Assembly (NCBI GenBank): GCA_036346405.1
Contig: CM070563.1
Span: forward strand, 30,886,816 to 30,950,815
Direction of reading: 5' to 3'
Length of the DNA: 64,000 nucleotides
Source: Phyllostachys edulis
Taxonomy: Eukaryota; Streptophyta; Magnoliopsida; Poales; Poaceae
Below the pieces are notes generated by a model that saw only the letters and a list, made by a program, of their open reading frames with translations, was not told the DNA's origin and ran no database searches. This document shows positions 23,859 through 35,755 of the stretch, piece after piece (position 1 is the stretch's first letter; every line of letters begins with the position of its first letter). The translations under genes and the position numbers were made by a program.

Positions 23859-25504
23859 TGTAAGACCAAGAGGTTTTTGGTCATGTTATTTGATGATGAA
23901 CACATTGACAATAAGTTAGACCTTGTCTCAGTACTTAATGTTGAATATTTTGTCCTATAGACTTGTTTGTGGTGACTTGGATCGAGCTCATTAAGTTCTC
24001 ACGAAAATCAGTTTTTGTCAGGATTATCGGTAGTACCGGCTTTGTTTGTGCGGAACTACCACGGTGCGGTATGACCGTGTGTGTGCAGCGGTAGTACCGC
24101 AAGTCATTTTCTCTGAAGCGTTTTGCTCGGTTCGTTAGATCTTGATCTAACGGCTGATATTGAGTTGTAACGTTCGGATCGTCCAATCGCTCAAAGACTT
24201 TGAGCCGTTGGATTGAAATCTAATGGATGACATCAAGTGGGCGCTCGGATGTTCTACTGATGCTTCTAAATCCAACGGTGAGACCCATGGTCCGATCGCC
24301 CATGGATCCGGAGCGCCCACGTGGCAAAGGACGCTGCTCGAGGACCGTCGGATTTTTTAAAACAAAGAGTACCGCAGTTTGAATGGCGGTAGTACCTAAA
24401 TTTCGTGTAGTACCGTTGTTTTAATAACGGTAGTACCGCTTTTGTTTTCCTTTGAGAAAGAGGTTACGACATACCTTTGCTTGCTCTATTAAGTGATTTA
24501 CGGTAGTACTGCGACATGGTTGGCGGTAGTACCAAGAAGATGATGATCGCAAAGGTGCGGTATGGTTTTTCCGTAGCGATGTTTTTGGAAGTTTTGGAAG
24601 TTCTTGAGAATCGGTAGTACCGGTGTGTTTTGAGCTGATGCGATCGGCGTGTCTTGTAGGTAACGACGTATAATGGCGGTAGTACCGATTGTACTTTGGA
24701 AAGTTATCGTTCTGGGGAATTGACTGCGGATTTGTTAAATTCGTAAGCTATATCTTGTTGCATGATGCATGATAGTACTTATGGGTGTGAGTGAGCTAAT
24801 GGATGGTCAAGTTGGAGAACTTGTGCCAAGAATTGGTTTCTTTGATCTTTGCATGTGCAAAGTTGAGGCGTGAGGATCGAATCACTTGTCGGTGATTTTG
24901 ATTGACTCGCAGACTAGGATGGGGAATCGAGGTCTTGGAAGTCGTGGATGTCAAGAGGTAGTTTTGGATCGTCTTTGAGCACGGGAGATCATAGGGTGCA
25001 CGCTTTGGAAGCTACGGGATGGAGTCCTAGAGGCTTCTGGCGTGGAGTTTTGGAAAGACAGCTTTGGAAGGAGTTCCAAATCGAGTGTTTTGAGATAGAG
25101 TTCAGATTGGTGTCGTGTTGGACATGAATAGGACTCTAGGCTATAAGAGAAGGCGAGGGTGCGGCTTGGATAGGGATTTTTGGAGAGGTCATGTCCGAGA
25201 ATAGGGTTTTGACCGTAGCTTTCTTCTTTGCTTGTTTGCGGTTTAGAGGTCCTTCGATCAGGGGCTTTGAGGGTGCTTCTTGAGCACTTTGTAGACACAA
25301 ATCAAGTTTGATATATAAAGTTCAGATTCGTTCTACTTTGTTTCTTGATTTGGTGTTCATACATTGCTCTGAGGTGATTTTTGTTGTGGAGCTACACAAG
25401 AGTCATCGGAGATGCTCGAGTTCTTGTGCACAAGAAGAAATTTGAATTCGGGGTCAATTCACGCAATCATTCAACCCCCCTTCCGATTGCCATTCGATCC
25501 TACA
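23859..25504 (+). mobile_element. Solo LTR of a Copia (SIRE-like) family
   Basis: It begins TGTAAGACCAAGAGG and ends GCCATTCGATCCTACA (1,646 bp), with a perfect duplication CAACT at 23854-23858 and 25505-25509. The start resembles the LTR edge of the Copia element at 59622 (TGTAAGATCGAGGAGG), and the CAACCCCCC near its end fits the 'falls into two parts' pattern of such LTRs. It holds about seven copies of GGTAGTACC, several inside the longer GCGGTAGTACCGC palindrome. Strand is assigned by sequence order and could be the reverse; there is no coding content. Confidence 0.85.
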
Positions 25505-28234
25505 CAACTGAAAATGGATTTGACAAAAATAAATTTTAACTATTGTAACCTGCCTTGAAACTTAATACTTGTATTCGAAATAAAATTGGCTTTATGCAAA
25601 TCAACCCTAATATGCTTTCCCTTGATGTATCCCTATGCATGTCATTCTGTTAATTGACGGGTGTAACTTGTGAGTACGGTTGTTGTGCTCACTCTTGCTT
25701 GATTCATGAATTGAGCAGGTGAAGATTCCTATGATGATGAAGATGACCAAATCAATTAGGCCTCACCCTCCAGCCAATCACCTATGGTGTAATGGGTGGG
25801 CATTGTCTTTTGGTTTTTCCGCTGCGTTTGTGTGCTCTCGGTTGCTGGAGCTTGTAAGCAACCCCTTGTAATCAAACCTCCTTTTGATGTTAATAAAGTT
25901 CTGTAGATGTTTTGTTGGCACTTGCTTGCTGTGAGAACTGGTCGATGATCCTTGGGGACCAGTTTAGATCGCAGTGGACTTTAGACTCGTCCTCAAGCCT
26001 CACGACCTCCTCGGGTTGGCTCCTTTCGGACCTCCCTCGAGTAGTGCGTGGAGTTTGAGGAGGTCTGAGGTCCAACGACCTCCTCAGGGTCGGGACCCCA
26101 GACCTTCGAGTGGTTCTATCGGACCTCTCGGGAGGTTTGGAGGTCCTACCGGGATGTCCTCTCGGGATGTCCTGGGAAGTCCTTTACGGACCTCCCAGGA
26201 GGTCCTAAGGGAGCTCTCGGGATGTCCTGGGGGTCCCTTTTCGGACCTCCCAGGAGGTCCTGAGGGACCTCCCGGGGGTGCCTAGGGCCGGGTCATGACA
26301 GGTTGCACCCAGAGCCAGGACCTCTCCCAAGACCTCTCTAGAGCACCAACTCTAGAGCACGAACCCATCCCCTGGACCACATCTCAAGCCGGCCATGGCC
26401 CCTCTAAAGCCGGCCAAGGTCTCTTCGAGGCAAGGCCACGGCCTCTCGCAGAAGTGCCCAGGGAACACAAATTTCGCAAAAGCTACCCCTTGCACCATTT
26501 TCACTAGGCATTGTCCATAACCAAGGACTTGGCTATTCGAATAGATTTTACACTCTGTAGAGGTGTACAACTTTACCCACAATCCACGGTCTCTCTAGCG
26601 GGACGGGTTTCGGAAAGACCCTTGCTCACTTCCAATGGTGAGCGCCTAGAGAAACACCAAAGGCCTTTACAAAGATTTGAATCCCGACTCGAGCTGCCCG
26701 CTAAGGTTTTGCAATCCCCCCTTTGGTCTAGAAGTCCGCCGGGTTATGGGGTGCCCCCTCTTGCGCCAACGCCTCACGTGCTCAACCACAACAGTAACCG
26801 AGCCGACTCATTGCTAATTATTATTAAAACCACCCCATAAAGTGATCTTGTGGTTGCCTTCGATTGACCTGCATCAATAGATCACAAAGTTAAGTCCTTA
26901 GTTGTGCTCAAGCAAGACTTCCACAGCCCCATGTGCAAAGCATCCACTTCTCACTTCACGCCTTCTTGCCCAAGCAAAACCCTTTCAGTAATTAACCCCG
27001 CCAAAAGACCACGAGTCTGGCACAACCAGATTTTAACAAAGTGGTCTCACTTCACGATCCAACACAACATACGGTATCCCACCATAGTTGCTAACAAAGG
27101 GCACCAACCACAAATTCCAAAGCTCATTAGTCAAGATTATTAATTGTTGAAGCATGATTCTCGAAACCCACAGATCTAAAGCAAGGCTAAGCATAAACTT
27201 ACGATCCCATGTTGGCAATACCAAAAGATGCCAACTAGAATACCCAACCTAGAGTTTCCAAAGGGAATATGTCAATATGTCCAGCAACAAGTCCAAAGGA
27301 GGCATAATAACAAGTGAGGAAGAGTAGCTACTGCCCAAACGTTTCCATATAAAAATTAGCCATGCAAGATAAAGTAAAACAAAATATATTTAGAAGACTA
27401 GGCTCAACATGATCAAGGGCTGTGACTTGCCTTCGTCAAGCAGTGCTGGTCCTTCGGTTGAAACTGCCAGGTCCAAATACTCCTCAAGCTCGGAATCTAC
27501 ACGATCGCAAAGAACCGAATAAGCAAAACTAGTCTAGGCAAAGGAACTTCCAAAAGACTCAAAAGAACCAAAACAAAACTTCAACCAAAAGAAGCCAATA
27601 AACGGGGAGCACATCTCAGCTTGGAGAGCTCTTGGGGGAGGGACTTGAGCACAGAGAAACCCAGGCAAAGGAGTTAGAAATGAGCCAAAGGTGACAAAGG
27701 AAGGCTTGCCCAAGCTATTTATAGCCGGCCGGTGGTGAGGGCAAGGAAACAGCCTAGACAAACGTGTCAATGATCGGTGAGGTTAGGACAGGGCATGTCC
27801 TAGAAGGAAATAAACAATGCACCCTAGAAGTGACTGCATTTAATGTGCTATGACAGCCATTAAATGTCCACAAAGGTTTGAGGCGGAAGGAAATAATATA
27901 TGGTGAGTGCGGCTGGCAAGTGGGGCCAGTCAAAGAGGTGCATGACTAGTCAAGGAGGCGGTCCCCACCACACAAATTGCCTTGCAAAAAGAACCCAGGG
28001 AGGTCCTGTGGACTGGAGGTCCAAAGGCACTAGGAGGTCCTGGACAAGGGGTCCAAAAGACTCAAAGAAGTGGTCCTGGACAAGAGGTCCAAAGACTCAA
28101 AGAGGAGGTAAAGATGGACACGATATCGCCGGCGGCGGTAGCACCGTGTTCAGGAAGAGGTACGATCGGACAACGGTAGTTCCGGGTTTATGGTGCGGTA
28201 CAACCGCAAGCTGGGAAGGTCCTTGACGGTTGAG

Positions 28235-28480
28235 ACAAACCAAGGAGAGGTCTTAACGGCTTAGATTCTCAAAAGGAGATCCTAATCGGTTAAGATCAAA
28301 GGCAAGGGGGAGGTCCTGACGGTTAGATGTCCAAGAGGGAGGTCCTACGGTCAAGATCAAAAGGGCAAGGAGGTCCTGATGGTTAGATCTCCAAGAGGGA
28401 GGTCCTACGGTCAAGATCAAAAGGGCAAGGAGGTCCTCACGGTTAGATCTCCAAGAGGGAGGTCCTACGGTCAAGATCTG
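28235..28480 (-). repeat. Tandem array of about 60-bp units in LTR C
   Basis: Three to four copies of GGTTAGATCTCCAAGAGGGAG followed by GTCCTACGGTCAAGATCAAAA and GGGCAAGGAG. In reverse complement this is the counterpart of the GACCTCC array of LTR C2, which supports the shared family. Two central units differ by only a few bases, so amplification was recent. Confidence 0.8.
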
Positions 28481-30269
28481 ATCAAGGGGCTTTTAAGTGA
28501 CGAAGACCATGCTCGAGCGGTAGGTCCGGCCAAGCAAGTGGTAGGTCTGACCTGAGGAAGTCATAAGGACTCAGAGAGGTCCAAAGGAGTACAGGGAGGT
28601 CCTAAGGACACAAAGCGGTCCTGAGGGTTAGATCTCTCAAATGGGATCCCAACGGTCAAGATCAAAGCAAAGGAGAGGTCCGCGGAAACAAGGATATGCG
28701 GGAAAAGCTAGGGCCGTTAGATCAAGATCGAACGGGGCCAAGCAAAGGGGCCGTTCGGACCGAGCGAATGTCTCAACGGATTAGAACCGTCTGATACAGA
28801 TCGGGTGGCTCTTAAGGGGTGGAATGTTTGGACCATCCGAACGCACCTTCAAGATCGGGCCATCCAAAAGCATCAACGGTCCTGAGGCAAGGAAAGTTAA
28901 ACCCTAGCGGTACGACCGCAAAACAACAGCGGTAGGTCTGCAAGGACAGAAGGGAGGTCTTTTGGACTCTGAGGAGGTCCAATCGGGCAAGGGAGGTTCA
29001 AAAGGCTCAAAGGAGGTCTTAACAAAGGCGGTAGTTCTGGCACTACCACAGCGGTATGACTAGAGGTCGGAAGTACCAAAACGGAGAAGGTAAAACCAGA
29101 GTAGAGTGCCGCAACTTGAACGGACGGAACGACCGCTAGAGGGATGGTGGTAGTACCACGACCCGAACTGAACAACCCTTGAGGGAGGTCCAGAGGAAGG
29201 AAAACAAGGCCAAACTTGGCTTTGAGAAAACAAAGGGGTTTTGAAACACAAACCCGAGCTTGATCCTCAGCAGGAGGTCCAAGACAAGGAAAGGTCTAAA
29301 CAAATGATGAGATTTAAATGGAGAGGGAGGTTTTAATCTCAAAGAGGTTCAAACCAGCAAAGGGGGTTTGAAGGGAGGTTAAACCAAGAGGCACACAGAG
29401 AAGCTTAGGAGGAAACCAAACCAAGGAACACCAAAGAGTAACAAGAAGCCCTAACCAACAGAGAACACCAACAAGGGACTTAGTTCAGGTTTGATTAGGT
29501 CAAGTTAAATTCTCCAACTCTCAAAATACCAAGTTAAGCTTGAACAAGCAATTAAACCAAATGGTTCCTTTTGATTTTGAAAGCTGGCAAGAAATCTATA
29601 ATAAATGGGACGTTACAGTCCATAGACCAGAGGTCCCACTTGCTAGCCATTGTTTTTTATTTTCTGGATTTTCTTTTAACTCTAAAATTATGGCTGACGT
29701 GAGGATGAAGCAATAATTTAGAATTTCCTTTAGAAAGAAAATTCGGGAAATTCGAAATAGTGGTTCCTTTATCTTTTTCTTAGGTTTAGATCTTTCAAAA
29801 GCTCGTTCTTCCTCATACGAACTCCGATTGAGCCCATTCAAATTTCTAAATTCATCTAAATTCAAGATCTACCTTCCTGGGATTTTTATTTATTTTTTGG
29901 AGTTTATTTATCTCTCTATTTTTGTATTTATTTGGTTATTCGCTTTCATTTGCGAGTAGACGTTGATACTTCGGGAGCTTTCGAAGGAGAAGAAGTTGAG
30001 CAAGCTCAAGACCACTACCAAGACTTGTTCCAACACAAGTTGTACCTTTGACCATGTTGAACCCAGTTTTCCAAAATTACCTTGATTCAAATTATTGCAT
30101 TTACGTTAAGTATTTATTTAAATATTTTGGGATTAACTATACACCATTTGATTATATCTACTTTGCCTATTGTATTATCGTGATCTTTTGTCACCCTAGC
30201 TTGGTTAATTATTAGTTGGTAATATCATAGCACCAACCACTACTACGTAAATGCTAATATCGGGCGCCG

Positions 30270-30600
30270 ATCACGACGGTTCATCAAACCGCTCAGATAA
30301 ACACAATCTCGAGCGGTTTTGTTACCCACCGTCTCGTGTTATTCTCCGCTAAAAACCGCTGCAGTGAAGATGTCATATCACGGAGCGGTTCATGTTTGGA
30401 ACCGTCAGTGATACTTCACTGAGCGGTTCCAATATGAACCGCTCTGTGATATTACCCAATATCACGAGCGGTTTGTTTTAGAACCGCTCAGTGATACTTC
30501 GCGAGCGGTTCCAACATGAACCGCTCGTGATATTGCCCAATATCACGCGGGTTTTAGTAAAAACCGTCCGTGATAATTAACTCATCACGACGATATATAT
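30270..30600 (+). repeat. 5' subterminal hairpin repeats of the CACTA element
   Basis: At least six inverted pairs of the form GAGCGGTTC - spacer - GAACCGCTC, joined by TGATATTACCCAATATCACG. In En/Spm elements such subterminal motifs bind the small transposon protein (TnpA-like); binding here is inferred from position and structure. Confidence 0.8.
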
Positions 30601-31271
30601 ATAGCTCCGCCTCCCGCCAAAACAGATATAGTCTTCTTGATCTCCATATCTCTGGCGCTACGATAGGTCCATCGCCGCTCCGTGCCAGATTTGAGTACAT
30701 TGCCTCACCTTCTTGAGCCGGCTGGTCCATTTCACCAGATATTGTCGCCGAGGAGCTTGCCGCCGTCGCCTCTGTTCACCGACGACGACCCACCAGCGCC
30801 TTTGACCTTCCCCGACTTTCATTGACACCTTCCTCGTGATCGAGGTGAGATCTCAAGCATAAGCATCCTTTAATTTGAGTAGTTTGAAAGCATTACCAAA
30901 TCGCTAGTTTCAGCGCCCCATGTGGGACATCACCGTCGGATCGCCTCAAAGCGAGACCTTAGGGCCGAGAGCCACGCGACTATATAGCAATGCGATGTCA
31001 CCCTAAGCCCGCTTTTAGCTTCAAATTAATCCTACTGCTTTTTAATCATTTAGTTAATAAACTAACGAGTCTATGACATGTGGGATCGCCATAGATTTTA
31101 TAAATAAAATCATGAAATAAAAAATGAGTCACCGACAAGTAGGGCCCACATGTAAGTTAATAAAATCCAAAAAAATGTAAAAATGAAAAATCGTAATTAA
31201 GCCTCGGAAAATACGCTTTGAAAGTCATCACCCTTTTATTTATTTTCGGGGTTTTCAATACGAACCGTGTG

Positions 31272-33617
31272 ATGGACCGGTTGGATGTACACCGAGAACC
31301 GTGTGAGTGAAGAGTACATTAATGGCGTGTCTGCTTTTACAAGAGCTGCCGAGGAGGATATGTTGAATAAGGGCGGAATATATGTATCTTGCCCATGCAT
31401 TGATTGCGAGAATCAAGATGTTTAACAACCGAGCGCAGATTGAAGCACACTTGATTCAAGGGGTTTCAAAAGGGTTATACATGTTGGACCATCACGGTGA
31501 AGAGCATATTATACAGAAGTCAACGATATGCATATTATCTGAAGTCAACGATATCTTGCGCGAATGATGTCGATTGTGGTTCCGATTCGGATAGGCCGCA
31601 CGATGACAATCTAGATCGAGATGCTTCATGATGCGAAGGGAACTGTGATGAGAGGGAGTATGTTCAATTCGGGTGTGATGGAGGACTCAGAGAAACCTTT
31701 GTTCCCGGCCGCAAGTCGGAATACACAAGGTTGTCATCCGTGCTTAAACTCATGAAATTGAAGGCAAGCAACGGTTGGTCCGACAAGAGTTTCACGGAGC
31801 TATTAGGGTCTCTTAGCGAACATGCTTCCTGAGGGAAATGAGTTGCCCAAAACCACCTACAAAGCCAAAAGGTTCTTTGTCCATTGGGAATGGAAGTAGA
31901 AAGAATACATGCATGTTGAACGATCAGTATCCTCTACCGTAACGAGTATACAAATATGCATGTATGTCCGTGTGCAACATCCCGATACAAGCGTAAGAAG
32001 CAATCGATGACGACGAGGAATCGAGGTGAAGAAAGGACCTCTGCTAAGGTGGCATGGTATCTTCCTGTAATTCCCGTTTGAAGCGGTTTTGCGAACCCAA
32101 AGAATGCAAAATCTAGCAGTATTGGCACTTTCGAGGAGCGTAAGAATGACGGAAAGTTAAGACACCTGCCGATTCCGCCCGGTGGAGAAACATCGATAGG
32201 AGGTTTGCGGACTTTGGTGCGGAACCGAGGAATATAAGGTTTGGATTGAATCTGATGGAATGAATCCTTTCGGTAACATGAGCAGCCGACATAGCACTTG
32301 GCCTGGTGACGCTCAGTATCTACAACCTTCCTCCTTGGTTGTGTATGAAGCGGAAGTATATTTTGTTGTCGATACTTATCCAAGGGCGAAGCAACTTTGG
32401 AATGATATTGATGTGTACCTAGCACCATTGATGGAAGATCTAAAAATCTTGTGGATTGAAGGGTATGGTATGGGATGCGTACAACGAGAGAACTTCACTT
32501 TACGTTCCTTGTTGTTCGCACCATAAATGATTATCCTACCCTTGCTAACTGTCGGGCCGAGTACAAAAGGGGCCAAAGCTCAGACTCACCGCTTAGATGA
32601 TCTGAGAGTGTGTGGGCATCAATCACTCAAGAAAACCGCGTACATGCGTCATCATATTGTGAGGAGATAAAGATGTGCGGGCCGTGTTCCTCGTAGCATG
32701 TACCCGCTCGAGAGGTTCATGGGAATTCTCAAGTCATATGTACGGAATCGATCTCGGCGAGGGCGAGATCGTCGAAGGTTATGCAACCCGAAGAGGTCAT
32801 TGAGTTCGCCTCGATTACATGGCTCGAGTCGAACCGATGGGTGTGCCTCGATCTCGCCATGAGGGAGGCTCGAGGGTATCGGGACCATCGGAAGGAAAGC
32901 AATCACTCCAAATATGGATCGTATGCTCAAGCCCATTTCACGGTCTTGCAACACATGACCGGTGTCCCAGATATCGACCAAAGACAAGGGCGTGCTTGAC
33001 GCAGAATCCATCCGCGGCGCCGATGTTTGGATCACGAGACAACACAATGCAGCGGTTCAACCAATGGTTGAAGGAGCGACTTGCTAGGAGCTCGTCAAGT
33101 GATATCTTGACATGGTTGGCAAAAGGGCCAACATTTACGCTTGTAACATGGCGAGGATAATGACATAAATGGGTACACATTCTATACGCAGCTCGTGGAT
33201 ATAAAAAGCACTAACGAGCAGCGGTGTCCGTGATAGATGCATTCAAGACCGATGGGTGAGGAGCTCCTACTATGGGCAAATAGAGGAGATATGGGAGCTC
33301 GACTCGTGCTTTTCAAGATCCCCTATTTCGGTGCCGTTGGGTCCATCTCCCACGGTGAAGGTCGACAAATGCAGGCGTCACTACCGTGGACCTCGAATGT
33401 GTTCTGGATACAAAGACGACCATTCGCGTCTTGGCTAACCAAGTTGTTCAAGTCTTCTATGTTACCGACCGGCAAATAAGAAGCGCCACGTAGTTCTTCA
33501 TGGAAAAGGAGGATTGTCGGAGTTGAGAATGTAGTGGGCGAGGAAGAATACAATCAATTTGACGAGTTGCCTCCTTTCGGAAACGGCATAAGGGTCGAGG
33601 AAGAAGAACATGGCTAA
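31272..33617 (+). pseudogene. TNP2-type CACTA transposase gene, broken and missing its centre
   Basis: A start-like ATG at 31272 leads, after a one-base shift, into a transposase-associated domain: 'EYINGVSAFTRAAEE', 'SCPCIDCENQDV' and 'FNNRAQIEAHLIQG' at about 31315-31470. The TNP2 N-terminal part follows: 'SVLKLMKLKASNGWSDKSF' near 31740, 'DGMNPFGNMSSRHSTWP' near 32255-32305 and 'NDIDVYLAPLMEDLK' near 32400. From about 32590 the frame jumps to the DUF4218-like part ('EEVIEFASITWLESN', 32788) and then DUF4216-like words ('SYYGQIEEIWELDS', 33261-33302; 'GYKDDHS'). The long central TNP2 segment that normally holds catalytic residues is absent, and frameshifts and stops occur throughout. The end is taken at TAA 33615-33617 after an acidic tail. 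Confidence 0.8.
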
Positions 33618-33899
33618 ACTAGCTACATACTGCGTCGATCATCATGAAGGGCTAATTTTTAAAGATTAATTGAACAATGTGTGTATATGTATATACATTA
33701 CGATGAATGGTTAATTTTAGTTCATTTGAGTTAATTAATTGATTTGTACTTGTGAAATGGATGTGATTGTTTCTCAAATGAATGTGAATTGGATGTATAT
33801 ACATGTACTTGTTGTCTTTTCGCTTGTTTGAGAGGGCATGGCTCGCATTTCACGAGGCTAGCCAATAAACAGATCGATCTAGATATTAACCAATACAAA

Positions 33900-34250
33900 A
33901 TAATATCACGCAGCGGTTTGAACTACAGACCGCCTCACGACGGTTTCATATACTGAGGCCGTCGTGGTAGTCGACTATCACGCAGCGGTTTCATCTACGC
34001 ACCGTCGTGGTAGTCGACTATCCGCACGGTTTTATCTACGGACCGTGCGTGGTAGTCGAATATCACGCAGACGGTTTATCTCTGCACCGTGCGTGGTAGT
34101 CGATTATCACGCACGGTTGCATCTACTGCACCGTGCAGCGATAGTATGTATTACAGACGGTTCGAAAACCGTCTGTGATGACCATTAGCATTCTTGACCC
34201 ATAAACTCGCGGCTCCGCTAACCGCTCGTAATGGCGTTACGAACCGCCTG
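33900..34250 (+). repeat. 3' subterminal repeats of the CACTA element
   Basis: Five copies of a unit of about 52 bp with TATCACGCAGCGGTTT and ACCGTCGTGGTAGTCGA, then TCTGTGATGACCATTAGCA near the end. The words are related to those at the 5' end (CGGTTT/ATCACG) but are arranged differently. Confidence 0.75.
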
Positions 34251-35755
34251 TAAGGCCTTTTCTGTAGTAGTGAACGTGGGTTGGTTAATTACAAATAGCT
34301 TGCTTAGCCATGCAACAAGTCTTTTTATATCATTTGAGTTGCAAATATAAACTTGACTTAGTGATTATGGAACTTGTGTAAAACTGTGTGCAGTATGTTG
34401 TTACTCGTTGATGGCATGTGTTGCACTTAACTAACAGGGTGAGAAAAGATTTAGACTAAGGTGAGTGGATGGAACTATGTGGTATGGTGGAATTGTGGAT
34501 TAGAAAAGAATATGAAATCTTGGTAATGTAGTTAGAATTGGGCAGTCTCGCCTTGGTCAATTAAGGACTTAACTTTGTACACCACTGAACTGAGCCACAA
34601 CTGTACAACCACATGTCTGGTATGGGACGGCCCTAACCTAGTAACCTATGTAGTCTTGATATTGATTACTCAAGCAGATAGTTTAAGCTGTGTGCCAGGG
34701 TGGAGGTGTCTTTCTGCTTGTGTGGCGATTCATATTTATGAGTGGTTCGTCGTCTTCAGGTCCAACATTGTGCGATGGGCGATTGGTGCTGGCAGTAAGC
34801 ACAACGTGAGTGTCGATTATTGAGATGAAGTTTTGGAAAGGTTTTGTTATGATTGATGCTAGCTACACTAGTTATATCATGTGGGTAAAGTTTACTACCT
34901 CTGCAGAGTGTTAATCAATCTATTCGAATAGTCGCGTCCGCGGTCATGGACATGCTTGGGGATTTCACACGAGGGGTAGATTTTTATAAAATAATTGGGA
35001 AGGGATAGCTGTATGGGATAACTTATGCAGCTGTGTGAAAGAAATTGATTAGGTTATGGAAGCTTTGTGAAAATACTTGTTAAAATTATTATTATTTATT
35101 TGTTTTGAATTACGCTTTCAATATATTATTTGTATCCAATTGCAAATGCTGCTTTATCGCAAAATAGCCACAGAAGCCATTTCTTTGGAATAAGTCATCA
35201 TCTATATTTGCATTCTATGGTACAACTTGTTGAGTACTCGGAGTACTCATTCTTGCTACAATAAGTCAACTGAAGTGGAGGAATCATCGCTTGCCTTTGA
35301 GGAGGAGCCTTACGATGTGATCGTTAGGTCTTCATCCCAGTCGGTTGCCTGTGGCTAATCGATAGGTTTCCGCTGGAGTTGCTTTTATTCCACTACCGTT
35401 TCTTTATTTAGTGTCAGCCATGCGTGGCTTAATAATTGTAAAATTGGCCATAAGGTCACAACTGCTATTTACTTAATCAAATTAGTCATTTATCTTTATA
35501 TTCATCTTGTGTGGAATGATATTCAACTATATTGACACTATGTGCACTAGCGTGATCCTGGGCTAGTTCAGTATACACAGAGAGTCCAAAATTGCATTTT
35601 TGGGTCCCGACAACCCACCGACCCATCCAACTCAATTGGTGGTTCACTCTCTACTTAATTTGTGATTTAACTTGTGCACATGACCCTTGTATTAGTGGTG
35701 AGAAGAAAGAGAACTAGAATGGGTCAATGGGTTGGCCCAACCCGTCCCACTTGCA

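Larger units (their letters stand above)
20980..26300 (+). mobile_element. LTR C2, forward, truncated at its left end
   Basis: This is the same family as LTR C but in forward orientation: CTCC-rich tandem arrays, then 'TCTTGATCATGTTGCACC' (22763), the core palindrome (23674-23685), 'TTGTGAGTACGG' (25669) and an end at GGGTCATGACA (26300). The first part of the LTR is missing where it meets the Tat protease fragment. A Copia solo LTR (23859-25504) sits inside. A trio of 31-37 bp repeats with GGCATTGGTGTGTCATGG lies at about 23049-23147. No matching target duplication was found, as expected with one end lost. Confidence 0.7.
16480..29617 (-). mobile_element. Solo LTR C, reversed, with a large internal insertion
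   Basis: Read on the reverse strand it starts TGTAACGTCCC (from 29617) and ends GGTCCTCACA (at 16480). A perfect duplication GTCCA flanks it (16475-16479 and 29618-29622). The visible LTR parts are 16480-17200 and 26301-29617, about 4.0 kb together, in line with its relatives. The core palindrome is at 26533-26544 in inverted orientation. It is rich in GGAGGTCC words and holds GGTAGTACC-type motifs. The block 17201-26300 interrupts it but does not have matching flanks, so that insertion has been rearranged since it arrived. Confidence 0.85.
30238..34272 (+). mobile_element. CACTA (En/Spm-type) DNA transposon, internally deleted
   Basis: The ends are CACTACTAC at 30238 and GTAGTAGTG ending at 34272, with a 3-bp duplication AAC (30235-30237 and 34273-34275). 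Subterminal arrays of GAGCGGTT/AACCGCTC-type words occur on both sides. The matching site in LTR A (about 7486-7500, ACCAACGTGGGTTGG) lacks the element and carries one AAC, which directly shows an empty site. At 4.0 kb it is much shorter than autonomous CACTA elements because most of the transposase gene is missing. Confidence 0.92.
15123..35614 (+). mobile_element. Solo LTR B with two large nested insertions
   Basis: It begins TGTAACATCCCAAG and ends GGGTCCCGACA, with a perfect duplication ACCCA at 15118-15122 and 35615-35619. Subtracting LTR C (with its duplication) and the CACTA element leaves about 3.3 kb. It aligns with LTR A over the start, the 'CATACGAACTCCGATTGA' stretch (29815), the CACCAAC/GTGGGTTGG site and the last 1.3 kb. 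The core palindrome is at 34920-34931. Codon-like frames at 15508-16080 are the C-rich leader of the LTR, not a gene. Confidence 0.9.
15110..35755. mobile_element. Small TIR element (about 150 bp without LTR B) interrupted in its left repeat
   Basis: Joining the sequence on either side of LTR B on paper gives a left end GTGGGCTGAACCCA plus CCGACCCATCC. The right end, read in reverse complement, contains CCAACCCATTGACCCATTC after GTGGGACGGG. The shared pattern CCCA-NN-GACCCAT-N-C is inverted. LTR B sits within the left repeat, using its ACCCA as the target. No coding sequence is present, and no flanking duplication could be read with confidence. Confidence 0.4.
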
